Of a stretch of 33,877 nucleotides of DNA, positions 1 to 7,520 are shown piece after piece. A model generated the notes under the pieces. The model saw only the letters and a program-made list of their open reading frames with translations, searched no databases and had not been told where the DNA came from. Origin of the DNA: Streptomyces zaomyceticus (GTDB taxonomy: Bacteria; Actinomycetota; Actinomycetes; Streptomycetales; Streptomycetaceae); contig NZ_BNBZ01000051.1 in the NCBI RefSeq assembly GCF_014656215.1, forward strand, positions 1 through 33,877, written 5' to 3'. The translations under genes were made by a program, and so were the position numbers. How positions within the stretch are numbered: the first letter of the stretch is position 1; every line of letters begins with the position of its first letter.

Positions 1-674
1 ATGGGCAAGCCCACCCTTGACCCGGCAACGGAGACCGCCCATAAACACTCGGAGGGCGGCCCGGGGTGGGCGCCACGCCGGGGCCCGGGCATCGGCGTGG
101 GCGTGGATTGCGGCTGTCGGGCCGGTGGGTGGGGGCTGGGTCGGTTGTCGGGGTGGGTGGGTGTGGTGCGGTGGGCTGGTGGTGCGCGGTTGTTGAATGG
201 GGCGGCCGGGGCGGGCTCAGCGGGTTGCGGTGGCTCTCTGGTGGGGCTTCAGGCCCCGCTGGTCACTCTTGGTGGGTGGGGAGTGGAGTAACTGCACGCT
301 TCTCGGACCAGGCCAGCCAAGGAATGCCCCCAAAGGGGGCACATCCCCCACACGGGGTGGAGTAACTACAAGTAACTCTCACCGCCCGCCGCTCACCACC
401 CACGGACACGGACCAGCGGGGCCTGAAGCCCCACCACGCTCGGCCGGCACCCGCTGAGCCGAGCCGGGCCGCCCCATTCAACAACCGCGCACCCCCAACC
501 CACCGAACGACCCCACCCGCCCCGGCCACTGGCCGAGCCCCCACCCACCGGCCCCACAGCCGCAATCCATACCCCCGCCGATGCCCGGACCGGTTGCGTG
601 GACGTCTCCCCCCGGCCGCCCTCCGAGTGTTCATGGGCGGTCTCCGTTGCCGGGTCAAGGGTGGGCTTGCCCAT
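1..674. repeat. Long imperfect inverted repeat, no supported gene
   Basis: The first ~285 bases return in reverse complement at about 395-674. Base 1 pairs with base 674, and the outer 60 bases differ at roughly one position. Other shared blocks are the stretch around ggattgcggctgt (about 110), gcgcggttgttgaatggggc (about 187) and ggggcttcaggccccgctgg (about 243). The centre holds a small perfect hairpin (tgccccc-aaa-gggggca, 325-341) and copies of gagtaact. Both arms can be read as ORFs with the same N-terminus (GKPTLDPATETAH), but the downstream composition is Gly/Trp-rich and unlike a protein, so I treat the similarity as DNA-level. The left arm may extend outside the window. Bases 724-863 are C-rich with no feature I can name. 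Confidence 0.8.
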
Positions 675-723
675 CGCGCAAGCGACGCCGTCAGGCGCCC
701 TTGACGCGGTGACGGAGACCGCC
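636..723. other. Nested stem-loop at the right end of the inverted repeat
   Basis: Three nested complementary pairs are visible: ggcggtctccgt (636-647) with acggagaccgcc (712-723); gtcaaggg (654-661) with cccttgac (698-705); and gcttgc (665-670) with gcaagc (678-683). They form a long interrupted stem. The outer arm is also part of the large repeat, so its copy at 1-40 would pair with bases left of the window. This could be a structured RNA, a transcription terminator or a mobile-element end; the sequence does not decide. Confidence 0.55.
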
Positions 724-863
724 ACGCTCGGAAAGAGGGCGGCCGCACGTCACCCACCCGAAGCCGGTCACCCCCCAGAACCCCGCCCGAACCCGCACCC
801 ACCGCACCCACCGCCCCACCGCCCCACCCTCGCCATCAACGCCCCGGCTCCCAACCCTCGCCC

Positions 864-1856
864 CTACGAGCCCCCCGCCGTTCCCGGCCCCTCCCTCGCC
901 GGCGGCGTCCCGGCCGACAGCAGCTTCTCCGCCAGCACCCGGCAGCGCTTCCCGAGGTCCGGTGGGTCCAGGACCTCGAAGTCGTGGCCCAGGAGCAGGA
1001 CGTGCAAGAGCACGCGGTCCAGGTCGGCGGCACCGCTGAGCACCTCGCAGTGCTCCTCTCCCCGCTCGTGCACGACGGCCGCCGACGGGGGGATCTGCGC
1101 GCGGACCGTGTCCGCCGGCGCGTGCACGAGGAAGCGGGCCCGGCGCGGGTAGACCCTGCTCGCCACCCCCTCCTGCACGTACTCCGCCGCGTCGGGCGCC
1201 GTGCGGCGGTCGAAGCGCCAGGTCCGCGCGGACACGGCGGTCATCCTGTCCACGCGGAAGGTGCGCCAGTCGTCGCGATCGAGGTCGTAGGCGAGGAGGT
1301 ACCAGCGCCGGTCCGAGGCGACCAGGCGGTGGGGCTCGACCCTGCGCGGTCGGACCTCCTCTCCGGAGGGGTAGCCGAAGCCCGCCTCGACCTCGTCGCG
1401 GCAGGCGCGGGCCAGCGTCATGAGGACCTCAGGGTCGACCGGTGTGCGGCGGTCCGTGCCGAAGAACTCCACCGAGCCGGACAGGGCGCGCACCTCGTGT
1501 CGCAGCCGGACGGGCAGCACCTGGTCCAGCTTGGTCAGCGCCCGGAGTGTGGCGTCGCCGGTTCCGGCGGCCGTACCGGCGAGCAGCGAGACCGCGGTGG
1601 CGATCGCCTCCTCGTCGTCGAGGAGAAGGGGCGGAAGCACCTGCCCCGGGCCGAGCCGGTAGCCGCCGCCGACCCCCTGGCCGGCATGCACCGGATAGCC
1701 CAGCGTGCGCAGCCGTTCGACGTCCCGCCGTACCGTCCGCGAGGTGACGCCGAGCCGGGCTGCGAGCTCCGGGCCGCTCCAGGCCCGGCGCTGTTGCAGC
1801 AGCCCGAGCAGGGTGAGCACCCGCTCCGTCGTCCCCCGCTGGTCGCTCGTGTCCAT
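864..1856 (-). CDS. WYL-domain transcriptional regulator with N-terminal HTH (YafY/DeoR-like)
   Basis: This 330-residue protein starts at ATG 1856 (MDTSDQRGTTERVL). Residues ~8-60 form the helix-turn-helix typical of the family, with AARLGVTSRTVRRDVERL as the recognition region, followed by the wing GVGGGYRLGPG. The middle (~135-220) is the WYL domain, with the characteristic RWYLLAYDLDRDDWRTFRVDRM, and a WCX-like C-terminal extension follows. Such proteins are usually repressors or activators responding to small ligands. It is divergently transcribed from the VOC protein gene at 2080, and a perfect inverted repeat lies between them (1887-1909). Control of that neighbour and of itself is a reasonable inference. 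The reading frame extends upstream, but that extension lacks family similarity. Confidence 0.93.
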   Translation of the reverse strand: MDTSDQRGTTERVLTLLGLLQQRRAWSGPELAARLGVTSRTVRRDVERLRTLGYPVHAGQGVGGGYRLGPGQVLPPLLLDDEEAIATAVSLLAGTAAGTGDATLRALTKLDQVLPVRLRHEVRALSGSVEFFGTDRRTPVDPEVLMTLARACRDEVEAGFGYPSGEEVRPRRVEPHRLVASDRRWYLLAYDLDRDDWRTFRVDRMTAVSARTWRFDRRTAPDAAEYVQEGVASRVYPRRARFLVHAPADTVRAQIPPSAAVVHERGEEHCEVLSGAADLDRVLLHVLLLGHDFEVLDPPDLGKRCRVLAEKLLSAGTPPAREGPGTAGGS

Positions 1857-1886
1857 GGCGCCCAGCCTTCCAGAGGCGGCAGGTGA

Positions 1887-1909
1887 TGGCGGACCGATTC
1901 TGTCCGCCA
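1887..1909. promoter_or_regulatory. Candidate operator, perfect 8-7-8 inverted repeat
   Basis: tggcggac (1887-1894) and gtccgcca (1902-1909) are perfect inverted copies separated by 7 bases. The repeat is 31 bp upstream of the WYL regulator start and 170 bp upstream of the VOC gene. Its position fits an autoregulatory site; binding is inferred. Confidence 0.45.
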
Positions 1910-2079
1910 GGGATGTCACGGTGGCTGCATGGCCGGGGACGCGCTCGACTGGAGACGGGGCGTACGCCAAGCGCGCGCCGAAGGCGCCGTATCCGCTCAT
2001 GCGACCCGCTCGCACGACCCGCGCACGCAGCCCACCACCGCTGTCGGCCACCGCCACCGCTATCGAACGGAGCAGCACG

Positions 2080-2541
2080 ATGAGCCGCCAATTCCAGGTC
2101 ACCTTCGACGCCCACGACCCGCAGACCCTGGCGTCCTTCTGGCGGGACGCGCTGGGCTACGTCTACCCCGGCCCGCCCGGTGTCGACCTGCCCGAGGGCG
2201 CCGACCCGCTGGCCGCGTGGGACGACTTCCTCGCGCGGATCGGCGTACCGGAGGAGGAGCGCAATACGCGATCGGCCCTGGAGGACCCGGAGGGGAACGG
2301 CCCCCGGGTGTTCTTCCAGCAGGTGCCGGAGGACAAGGTCGCCAAGAACCGGGTCCATCTCGACGTCCGCGCTGCTCCCGGCCTTGAGGGGGACGAGCGG
2401 ATGGCGGCGCTCGAGGCCGAGTGCGAGCGGCTCGTCGCGCTGGGAGGGAAGCGGCTGCGCCGTGTCGAGCCCGCGCCCCCGATGAGCACGGGCTGGATCG
2501 TGATGGCCGATCCCGAGGGCAACGAGTTCTGCCTGGACTGA
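2080..2541 (+). CDS. VOC-superfamily (glyoxalase-like) protein
   Basis: The protein has 153 residues and starts at ATG 2080 behind ggag (2069-2072). It opens MSRQFQVTFDAHDP, then LASFWRDALGY, the usual first beta-alpha module of glyoxalase-like proteins. It ends with GWIVMADPEGNEFCLD, the classic final strand bearing a metal-ligand Glu. Family members include dioxygenases, glyoxalases and antibiotic-binding proteins; no substrate can be assigned. The divergent WYL regulator is a common partner of such genes. The gene is followed by a three-unit tandem repeat (2563-2656). Confidence 0.9.
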   Translation: MSRQFQVTFDAHDPQTLASFWRDALGYVYPGPPGVDLPEGADPLAAWDDFLARIGVPEEERNTRSALEDPEGNGPRVFFQQVPEDKVAKNRVHLDVRAAPGLEGDERMAALEAECERLVALGGKRLRRVEPAPPMSTGWIVMADPEGNEFCLD

Positions 2542-2562
2542 GGTTCCGCCGACACCGGCGTC

Positions 2563-2656
2563 CGGTCCGGACCGCGTCCGCCCGGACCGGCGTCGGTCCG
2601 GACCGTGTCCGCCCGGACGTGCGTTGGGTCCGGACCGCGTCCACCGGGACCCGCGT
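2563..2656. repeat. Three-unit ~31-bp tandem repeat downstream of the VOC gene
   Basis: Units lie at 2563-2593, 2594-2624 and 2625-2656 (one inserted base). Each is built around ggtccggaccg, then tccgcccgga or a variant, then gcgt. The array starts 21 bases after the VOC stop, within the gap between the VOC gene and the convergent gene at 2864. The tccgga cores are self-complementary, so the transcript could fold and serve as a terminator. The rest of the 2542-2863 gap holds only the possible gene relic at 2722-2853. Confidence 0.7.
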
Positions 2657-2721
2657 TCGGTCCCGGCCGATGAGGCTGGGCCGTTCCGATGCGGCTCAGA
2701 CGTTCCGCAACCGCCCCTTCG

Positions 2722-2853
2722 TCATCTGTACGAGGCGACCAGGCGCGCCAGATGCCGCCCCGCGACCTCCAGCGGCGTCGCGCTGCGGGCGACCTGGGCC
2801 GCCAGTTCGGCGCCCCACCCGCGGGATCCGGGTGGGGCGGGCGCTCCGTGCGC
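2722..2853 (-). pseudogene. Possible relic of a gene 3' end
   Basis: On the minus strand, between a TGA at 2854-2856 and a TGA at 2722-2724, a 43-codon frame reads ordinary protein-like sequence (GAELAAQVARS, then AGRHLARLVASYR) with Streptomyces codon bias, but it has no ATG or GTG start. It lies 8 bases beyond the stop of the I66-like gene in the same direction. It may be the tail of a gene whose front was lost. Chance open frames are common at this G+C, so confidence is low. Confidence 0.22.
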
Positions 2854-2863
2854 TCACCAGGGG

Positions 2864-3298
2864 TCAGGCCAGGACCTCGACGGTCCACTGGGGGTCCCGG
2901 TCGTCCGTACGGACGAAGACGCGCTTGGGGAGCATGGACCGGTCCTCGAACAGGTCGCGGCCGAGGGCCAGTCCGTTCTGGTCGATCACATAGCTGCCGT
3001 CCCGGAGGTCGGCGAGCGACGTGAGCGTGCTGGTGCCGTCCTCGTCGACCCGCTGGAGTCGCCAGACGGAGGCGGGGGAGTCGTCGGGGCGGACGGCGGC
3101 GGGGGCGCGGTCGGTGCCGTTCGACGCGATGGTCTCCTCCGTACCCTTCGCGGTGATGCGGAAGCCTCCGTCCTCCCGGGTGACCAGCCACTCCCCGGCC
3201 CGTGTCGGGTCGACGAGGAAGCCGACCAGGGCTCCGTCCTCGACCCCGACCGGGGCTCCCTTCGCGTACAGCCTGACGACCTTGCCGGCGTTCGACAT
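2864..3298 (-). CDS. I66-like serine protease inhibitor (beta-trefoil) protein
   Basis: The protein has 144 residues, starting at ATG 3298 behind an excellent ribosome binding site (aggaggag). It has no signal peptide or membrane segment. The C-terminal half, LRDGSYVIDQNGLALGRD then EDRSMLPKRVFV and PQWTVEVLA, resembles the I66 family of serine protease inhibitors (cospin type, beta-trefoil fold), in which a repeated strand-turn unit ends in a P-x-W motif. The assignment rests on pattern recognition. A generic beta-trefoil or lectin-like protein is the alternative. Without a secretion signal, an internal role or non-classical export would be needed. It is transcribed towards the VOC gene. Confidence 0.68.
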   Translation of the reverse strand: MSNAGKVVRLYAKGAPVGVEDGALVGFLVDPTRAGEWLVTREDGGFRITAKGTEETIASNGTDRAPAAVRPDDSPASVWRLQRVDEDGTSTLTSLADLRDGSYVIDQNGLALGRDLFEDRSMLPKRVFVRTDDRDPQWTVEVLA

Positions 3299-3479
3299 CT
3301 CTCCTCCTGGGGTGCTGCGACGGTTATCCGGAGAGTGCCTGGAGGGCTCCGCCCGATGCCACTGAACACGCAGGCCGTAGGCCGGGCGGCCCGGGCGGTG
3401 TCGGTCATACGGGGCAGGCCGGGGGGTTCCTTCGGCGCGCGACACGCGTCCGGGGCCCGGCGCGGTGTACGGGTAGGGC

Positions 3480-3803
3480 ATGACCATCCCCGTGGACCGG
3501 CTCACCGATCCGGCCGTGCGCGCGTTCGTCACGGCCCTCAACGCCAACGACCAGGCCGCCTTCCAGGAGGCGCTCACTCCCGGCGCGACCATGTCCGACG
3601 ACGGGTCCGACCGGGACCTCGCGCAGTGGACGGAGAAGGAGATCTTCTCCTCGCGCGGACACATGGAGATCGAGTCCGAGAAGACCGGTGGTCTCGGTCT
3701 CGTCGCCCGCTTCCGCAACGACACCTGGGGCGAGATGCGGACCCAGTGGCGCTTCACGGTCGACGGCGGCAAGATCTCCCGCTTCGAGACCGGCCAGGCC
3801 TGA
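3480..3803 (+). CDS. NTF2/SnoaL-like small protein
   Basis: This 107-residue protein starts at ATG 3480. It has the outline of a SnoaL/NTF2-fold domain: an N-terminal helix (DPAVRAFVTALNANDQAAFQEAL), a loop with Asp residues, then beta strands ending MRTQWRFTVDGGKISRFETGQ. Family members are small isomerases, hydrolases or ligand-binding proteins, and the substrate cannot be assigned. It stands alone, divergent from the I66-like gene, and converges on the SDR at 3888. The upstream gap holds ggtaggg only one base from the ATG, so the translation signal is unclear. The last codons are inside a tandem repeat that spans the stop codon. Confidence 0.82.
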   Translation: MTIPVDRLTDPAVRAFVTALNANDQAAFQEALTPGATMSDDGSDRDLAQWTEKEIFSSRGHMEIESEKTGGLGLVARFRNDTWGEMRTQWRFTVDGGKISRFETGQA

Positions 3804-3859
3804 CGAATCGGGCCCGACGGGCCGGGCCTGACGAATCGGGCCCGACGAGTCGGGCCCGA
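3792..3859. repeat. 28-bp tandem repeat spanning a stop codon
   Basis: Units at 3792-3819 and 3820-3847 match at 27 of 28 bases, and a partial third copy lies at 3848-3859. The first unit includes the last three codons and the TGA stop of the preceding gene; the second carries the same TGA outside any gene. Each unit contains the self-complementary cgggcccg, so the transcript can form alternative hairpins between the two convergent genes. Confidence 0.8.
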
Positions 3860-3887
3860 ACCCGGAGCCGTCCGTCCCCGGGCGGGG

Positions 3888-4631
3888 CTAGCCCCGCCCG
3901 ATGTACGGCATCGCCGTGGCCATCACCGTCGCGAACTGCACGTTCGCCTCCAGCGGCAGTGCCGCCATGTGCACCACCGTCGCCGCCACGTCCGCCGCGT
4001 CCATCACCGGCTCCACGGCCATGTCCCCACTGGCCTGGAGGATGCCGGTCTGCATGCGGGCGGTCATCTCCGTCGCCGCGTTGCCGATGTCGAGCTGGCC
4101 GCACGCGATCCGGTACGGGCGTCCGTCGAGCGACAGGGACTTCGTCAGACCCGTCATCGCGTGCTTCGTCGCCGTGTACGCGATCGAGTGCGGGCGCGGT
4201 ACGTGGGCGGAGATCGAGCCGTTGTTGATGATCCGGCCGCCCTGCGGGTCCTGTTCCTTCATGGTCCGGAAGGCCGCCTGCGCGCAGAGGAACGCGCCGG
4301 TCAGGTTGACGTCGACGACCGCGCGCCAGGTGTCGGGGTCCAGGTCCTCGACGGGGACGCCGCCGCCCGCGAACGTACCGGCGTTGTTGAAGAGCAGGTC
4401 GACGCGGCCGTAGTGGTCCCGTACCGCCGCGAAGAGGGCCGTCACCTCCGCGGGGGAGGTCACGTCCGTCGGGACGGGCAGGAAGTCGCCGGAGGGCAGG
4501 GCCGCGGCCGTCTCCTCCAGGGCGCCGGCCCGGCGGCCCGCCAGGGCCACCGACCAGCCGGCCGCCGCGAGGGCCAGGGCCACACTCCGGCCGATGCCCG
4601 AACCCGCTCCCGTCACCACTGCGATGCTCAT
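3888..4631 (-). CDS. Short-chain dehydrogenase/reductase (SDR)
   Basis: The protein has 247 residues, starting at ATG 4631. The cofactor motif TGAGSGIG is at residues 7-14 and the structural NNAG at 82-85. The catalytic residues are Ser139 (INNGSIS) and Tyr152/Lys156 (YTATK). Arg33-Arg34 follow the second strand (LAGRRAG), which favours NADP over NAD. The length is typical of a classical SDR. The substrate is unknown. It is divergent from phoD, with 135 bp between them, and has no operon partner. Confidence 0.93.
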   Translation of the reverse strand: MSIAVVTGAGSGIGRSVALALAAAGWSVALAGRRAGALEETAAALPSGDFLPVPTDVTSPAEVTALFAAVRDHYGRVDLLFNNAGTFAGGGVPVEDLDPDTWRAVVDVNLTGAFLCAQAAFRTMKEQDPQGGRIINNGSISAHVPRPHSIAYTATKHAMTGLTKSLSLDGRPYRIACGQLDIGNAATEMTARMQTGILQASGDMAVEPVMDAADVAATVVHMAALPLEANVQFATVMATAMPYIGRG

Positions 4632-4766
4632 GGGCGCGCAGCGTACGCGAGACGCGTGCCCCATGAACTCATTGTCCCGACACGTGGATGTTCTGTACCC
4701 GACAACGTGCGGTCGTTCCGCGCCCCTCGAATGACGGACGGACAGCATCCGTCTGGGGAGGGGCAC

Positions 4767-6407
4767 ATGATCCAGCTACCCGAGTCACCCGAGCGTTCCG
4801 AGGAACTCCGCGCCGCCGCACGGCACTTCGGACGGCGCCGGTTCCTCACCGTCACCGGCGCCGCCGCGGCGCTCGCCTTCGCCACCGGGCTGCCCGCTGC
4901 CGGTGCCGCGGCCGCCGCCGAGCTCGACGGCCGGCGTGTCGCCGAGGACCCGTTCACCCTCGGCGTGGCGTCCGGCGACCCGCTGCCCGGGTCCGTACTG
5001 CTCTGGACCCGGCTCGCGCCCCGCCCCTTCGAACCCGACGGGGGACTGCCCGCCCACCGGATCTCCGTGCACTGGGAGCTGGCCCGCGACGAGCGCTTCA
5101 CCCGGGTGGTGCGGCGCGGCCGGGCCACCGCGCACCCGGAGTTCGGGCACACGGTCCACGTCGAGGCCGAGCATCTCGACCCCGGCCGGACGTTCTTCTA
5201 CCGCTTCCGTGTCGGCGACTGGACCAGCCCCGTCGGCCGTACCCGCACGGCGCCCGCGCCCTGGGCCCGCACCACCGCCCTCAAGCTGGCGGCCGTCTCC
5301 TGCCAGGCGTACCACGACGGGTACTTCACGGCCTACGGCCACCTCGCCCGCGAGGACGTCGACGTCGTCTTCCACCTCGGCGACTACCTGTACGAGTACG
5401 CCGTCAACGCCACCGGCGGCGCCCGCGCCTACACCGACCGCACCCTCCCGGCCGTCTTCAACCGGGAGACGCTCACCCTCGACGACTACCGGCTCCGGTA
5501 CGCGCTCTACAAGACCGACCCCGACCTGCGGGCCGCGCACGCCGCCCACCCCTTCGTCGTCACCTGGGACGACCACGAGACCGAGAACAACTACGCGGGC
5601 GGCATCCCCGAGAACAGCGTCCCGCCGGAGGAGTTCCTGCTCCGCCGCGCCGCCGCCTACCGCGCCTACTGGGAGCACCAGCCGCTGCGCGCGCCCCAGC
5701 GCCCCCAGGGCCCCGACATGAGGCTCTACCGGCGGCTGAGCTTCGGTCGTCTCGCCCAGTTCGACATCCTCGACACCCGCCAGTACCGCTCCGACCAGGC
5801 GTACGGCGACGGCTGGCAGGTGCCGGGACCCGAGTCCGAGAATCCGGCGCGGACGCTGACCGGCGCCACGCAGGAGCGGTGGCTGCTCGACGGCTGGCGA
5901 CGGTCCCGGGCCCGCTGGAACGTCCTTCCGCAGCAGGTCGTGTTCGCCGAGCGCCGGGACCGCCCGAGCTCGGACTTCCTGCTCTCCATGGACTCCTGGG
6001 ACGGCTACCCGGCCTCCCGGCAGCGGATCCTCGCGGGGGCGGACGCCGCCGGGGTCGAGAACCTGATGGTCCTGACCGGCGACGTCCACGTCGGCTACGG
6101 CCTCGACATCAAGGCGGACTTCCGCGACCCGGCCTCCAGGACCGTCGGCACCGAGATCGTCGCCACCTCGATCAGCAGCGGCAAGAACGGCGCCGAACGG
6201 CCGGCCAACCACGCCCGTCTCCACCAGGCCAATCCGCACCTGAGGTTCTACGACGGGCGGCGCGGCTATGTGACGGTCGCGCTCGGCGAGGACGTCGCCC
6301 GCGCCGACTTCCGTACGGTGCCGTACGTGACGACCCCGGGCGCCCCCGTCACCACGGCCGCCTCCTTCGTCACGGAGGCGGGCGACCCGGGCCTCAAGCC
6401 CGCGTGA
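4767..6407 (+). CDS. phoD: PhoD-family alkaline phosphatase/phosphodiesterase, Tat-exported
   Basis: The protein has 546 residues, starting at ATG 4767 behind ggggagggg. A twin-arginine signal (RRRFLT at 23-28, then a long Ala-rich stretch ending AAAAAE) sends it out folded, as expected for this Ca/Fe enzyme. A PhoD N-terminal domain (DPFTLGVASGDPLPGSVLLWTRL) is followed by the metallophosphatase core: Cys in AVSCQAYHDGYFTAY, VFHLGDYLYEY, VTWDDHETENNY, and the C-terminal GDVHVGYG. These motifs hold the metal-binding Cys, Asp, Tyr, Asn and His residues of the family. It releases phosphate from phosphomonoesters or phosphodiesters outside the cell. I found no clear PHO box upstream. Confidence 0.95.
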   Translation: MIQLPESPERSEELRAAARHFGRRRFLTVTGAAAALAFATGLPAAGAAAAAELDGRRVAEDPFTLGVASGDPLPGSVLLWTRLAPRPFEPDGGLPAHRISVHWELARDERFTRVVRRGRATAHPEFGHTVHVEAEHLDPGRTFFYRFRVGDWTSPVGRTRTAPAPWARTTALKLAAVSCQAYHDGYFTAYGHLAREDVDVVFHLGDYLYEYAVNATGGARAYTDRTLPAVFNRETLTLDDYRLRYALYKTDPDLRAAHAAHPFVVTWDDHETENNYAGGIPENSVPPEEFLLRRAAAYRAYWEHQPLRAPQRPQGPDMRLYRRLSFGRLAQFDILDTRQYRSDQAYGDGWQVPGPESENPARTLTGATQERWLLDGWRRSRARWNVLPQQVVFAERRDRPSSDFLLSMDSWDGYPASRQRILAGADAAGVENLMVLTGDVHVGYGLDIKADFRDPASRTVGTEIVATSISSGKNGAERPANHARLHQANPHLRFYDGRRGYVTVALGEDVARADFRTVPYVTTPGAPVTTAASFVTEAGDPGLKPA

Positions 6408-6412
6408 GCGAG

Positions 6413-6431
6413 CCCCCGCCCTGACCGGGGG
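6413..6431. terminator. Weak hairpin between convergent genes
   Basis: cccccg (6413-6418) and cggggg (6426-6431) pair across a 7-base loop in the 42-bp gap between phoD and the convergent oxidoreductase. It could end transcription from both sides. There is no T-tract. Confidence 0.35.
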
Positions 6432-6449
6432 AGCCCGCCTTCCGCGTTT

Positions 6450-7457
6450 TCAGGCCTGTGCGGCCGCCTCCTGCGGGTAGCGGACGCCGATGCGGTCCCG
6501 TACCGCGTCGAGCGTCCGCATCACCGCAAGCGAGCCGTCGAGCGGCACGAGCGGGGACTCCGTCTCGCCCGCCCGCAGGCAGCGCATGACCTCCGCGGCC
6601 TCGTGCCGGAAGGAGTGCGGGTCGTTGCGCGACTCGAACTCCTCCGGCTCCCGGCCGTTGCGGTGCAGCGTGAACCGCTCCGGGAAGAAGAAGCCGCGCG
6701 GGACGTCGATCCGGCCGAGCGAACCCGTCACGGACGCGGTCAGCGGGGTGTCCGCGACGAGGGAGCAGGACAGCAGGGCCGACGCGCCCGAGTCCGACCA
6801 GCCGAGCAGCATGCCCGTGTTGAGGTCCACACCCTCCGGCGAGATCAGCGCGTGCGCCTGGACGGAGTCGGGCTCGCCCAGGATCAGCTGCGCGAAGGAC
6901 ACCGGGTACACGCCCAGGTCGAGCAGCGCCCCGCCGCCCGTCGCCGGGTCCCGCAGCCGGTGGTCCGCCGCGAACGGGCCCGCGAGCCCGAAGTCCGCCT
7001 GTACGGTCCTGACCTCGCCGATCGCCCCGTCGCGGACCAGTTCCGCGATCCGCCGGATCAGCGGGTTGCAGTACATCCACATGGCCTCCATCAGGAAGAG
7101 GCCGCGGTCCCGGGACAGGGTGACGAGTTCCTCCGCCTCGCGCGCGTTGAGCGTGAGCGCCTTCTCGCAGAGCACCGCCCTGCCCGCCTCCAGGGCGCGG
7201 CCCGCGGCCTCCCGGTGCGCGTGGTGCGGGGTCGCGACGTACACGACGTCGACGTCCTCGTCGGCGAAGAGCCGGTCCCACTCGCCGTACGCCCGCGGAA
7301 TCCCGAACCGGTCGGCGAAGGTCTTGGCGGAGGCCTCCGTGCGGGACGCCACGGCGACGACCTCGGCGTCGTCGAGCGTCAGCAGGTCCGTGGTGAACCG
7401 CTCCGCTATGCCACCCGTCGCCAGGATTCCCCAGCGCACTCTTCTGTTCGCTTCCAT
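6450..7457 (-). CDS. Gfo/Idh/MocA-family oxidoreductase
   Basis: The protein has 335 residues, starting at ATG 7457. The N-terminal Rossmann fold has WGILATGGIAERF and VVAVASRTEASAKTFADRFG, and the conserved lysine is in CEKALTLN (the EKP position). The second half has GGGALLDLGVYPVSF, the version of the D-x-G-x-H/Y motif seen in dihydrodiol dehydrogenase and related sugar dehydrogenases. Such enzymes use NAD(P) on sugars, inositols or diols; the substrate is not identifiable. It is divergent from the MFS exporter gene across 63 bp that hold an inverted repeat. Confidence 0.92.
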   Translation of the reverse strand: MEANRRVRWGILATGGIAERFTTDLLTLDDAEVVAVASRTEASAKTFADRFGIPRAYGEWDRLFADEDVDVVYVATPHHAHREAAGRALEAGRAVLCEKALTLNAREAEELVTLSRDRGLFLMEAMWMYCNPLIRRIAELVRDGAIGEVRTVQADFGLAGPFAADHRLRDPATGGGALLDLGVYPVSFAQLILGEPDSVQAHALISPEGVDLNTGMLLGWSDSGASALLSCSLVADTPLTASVTGSLGRIDVPRGFFFPERFTLHRNGREPEEFESRNDPHSFRHEAAEVMRCLRAGETESPLVPLDGSLAVMRTLDAVRDRIGVRYPQEAAAQA

Positions 7458-7473
7458 CCCCACCCCAAAAGGT

Positions 7474-7492
7474 CTCGACCATGCCGGTCGAG
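7474..7492. promoter_or_regulatory. Candidate operator in the oxidoreductase/MFS divergent promoter
   Basis: ctcgacc (7474-7480) and ggtcgag (7486-7492) are perfect inverted repeats around a 5-base spacer, midway between two divergent starts (7457 and 7521). It would suit a dimeric repressor controlling both genes. No regulator gene is adjacent. Confidence 0.35.
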
Positions 7493-7520
7493 CTGAGAGC
7501 ATAGGCAAGGTTTCAACGAA

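Noticed and set aside
325..341. Perfect hairpin tgccccc-aaa-gggggca as a stand-alone terminator
   Set aside because: No gene ends nearby; it is better described as the centre of the large inverted repeat.
393..725. Minus-strand ORF starting MAVSVTASRAPDG, and the similar ORF at 1-291 on the plus strand
   Set aside because: They are the two arms of the inverted repeat. Beyond the first 35 residues they become Gly/Trp-rich and diverge with frame-breaking differences.
4673..4709. Direct repeat of a ccCGACA-type motif upstream of phoD as a PHO box
   Set aside because: The two copies are about 21 bases apart and do not match the 11-bp direct-repeat PhoP consensus (GTTCACC-like).
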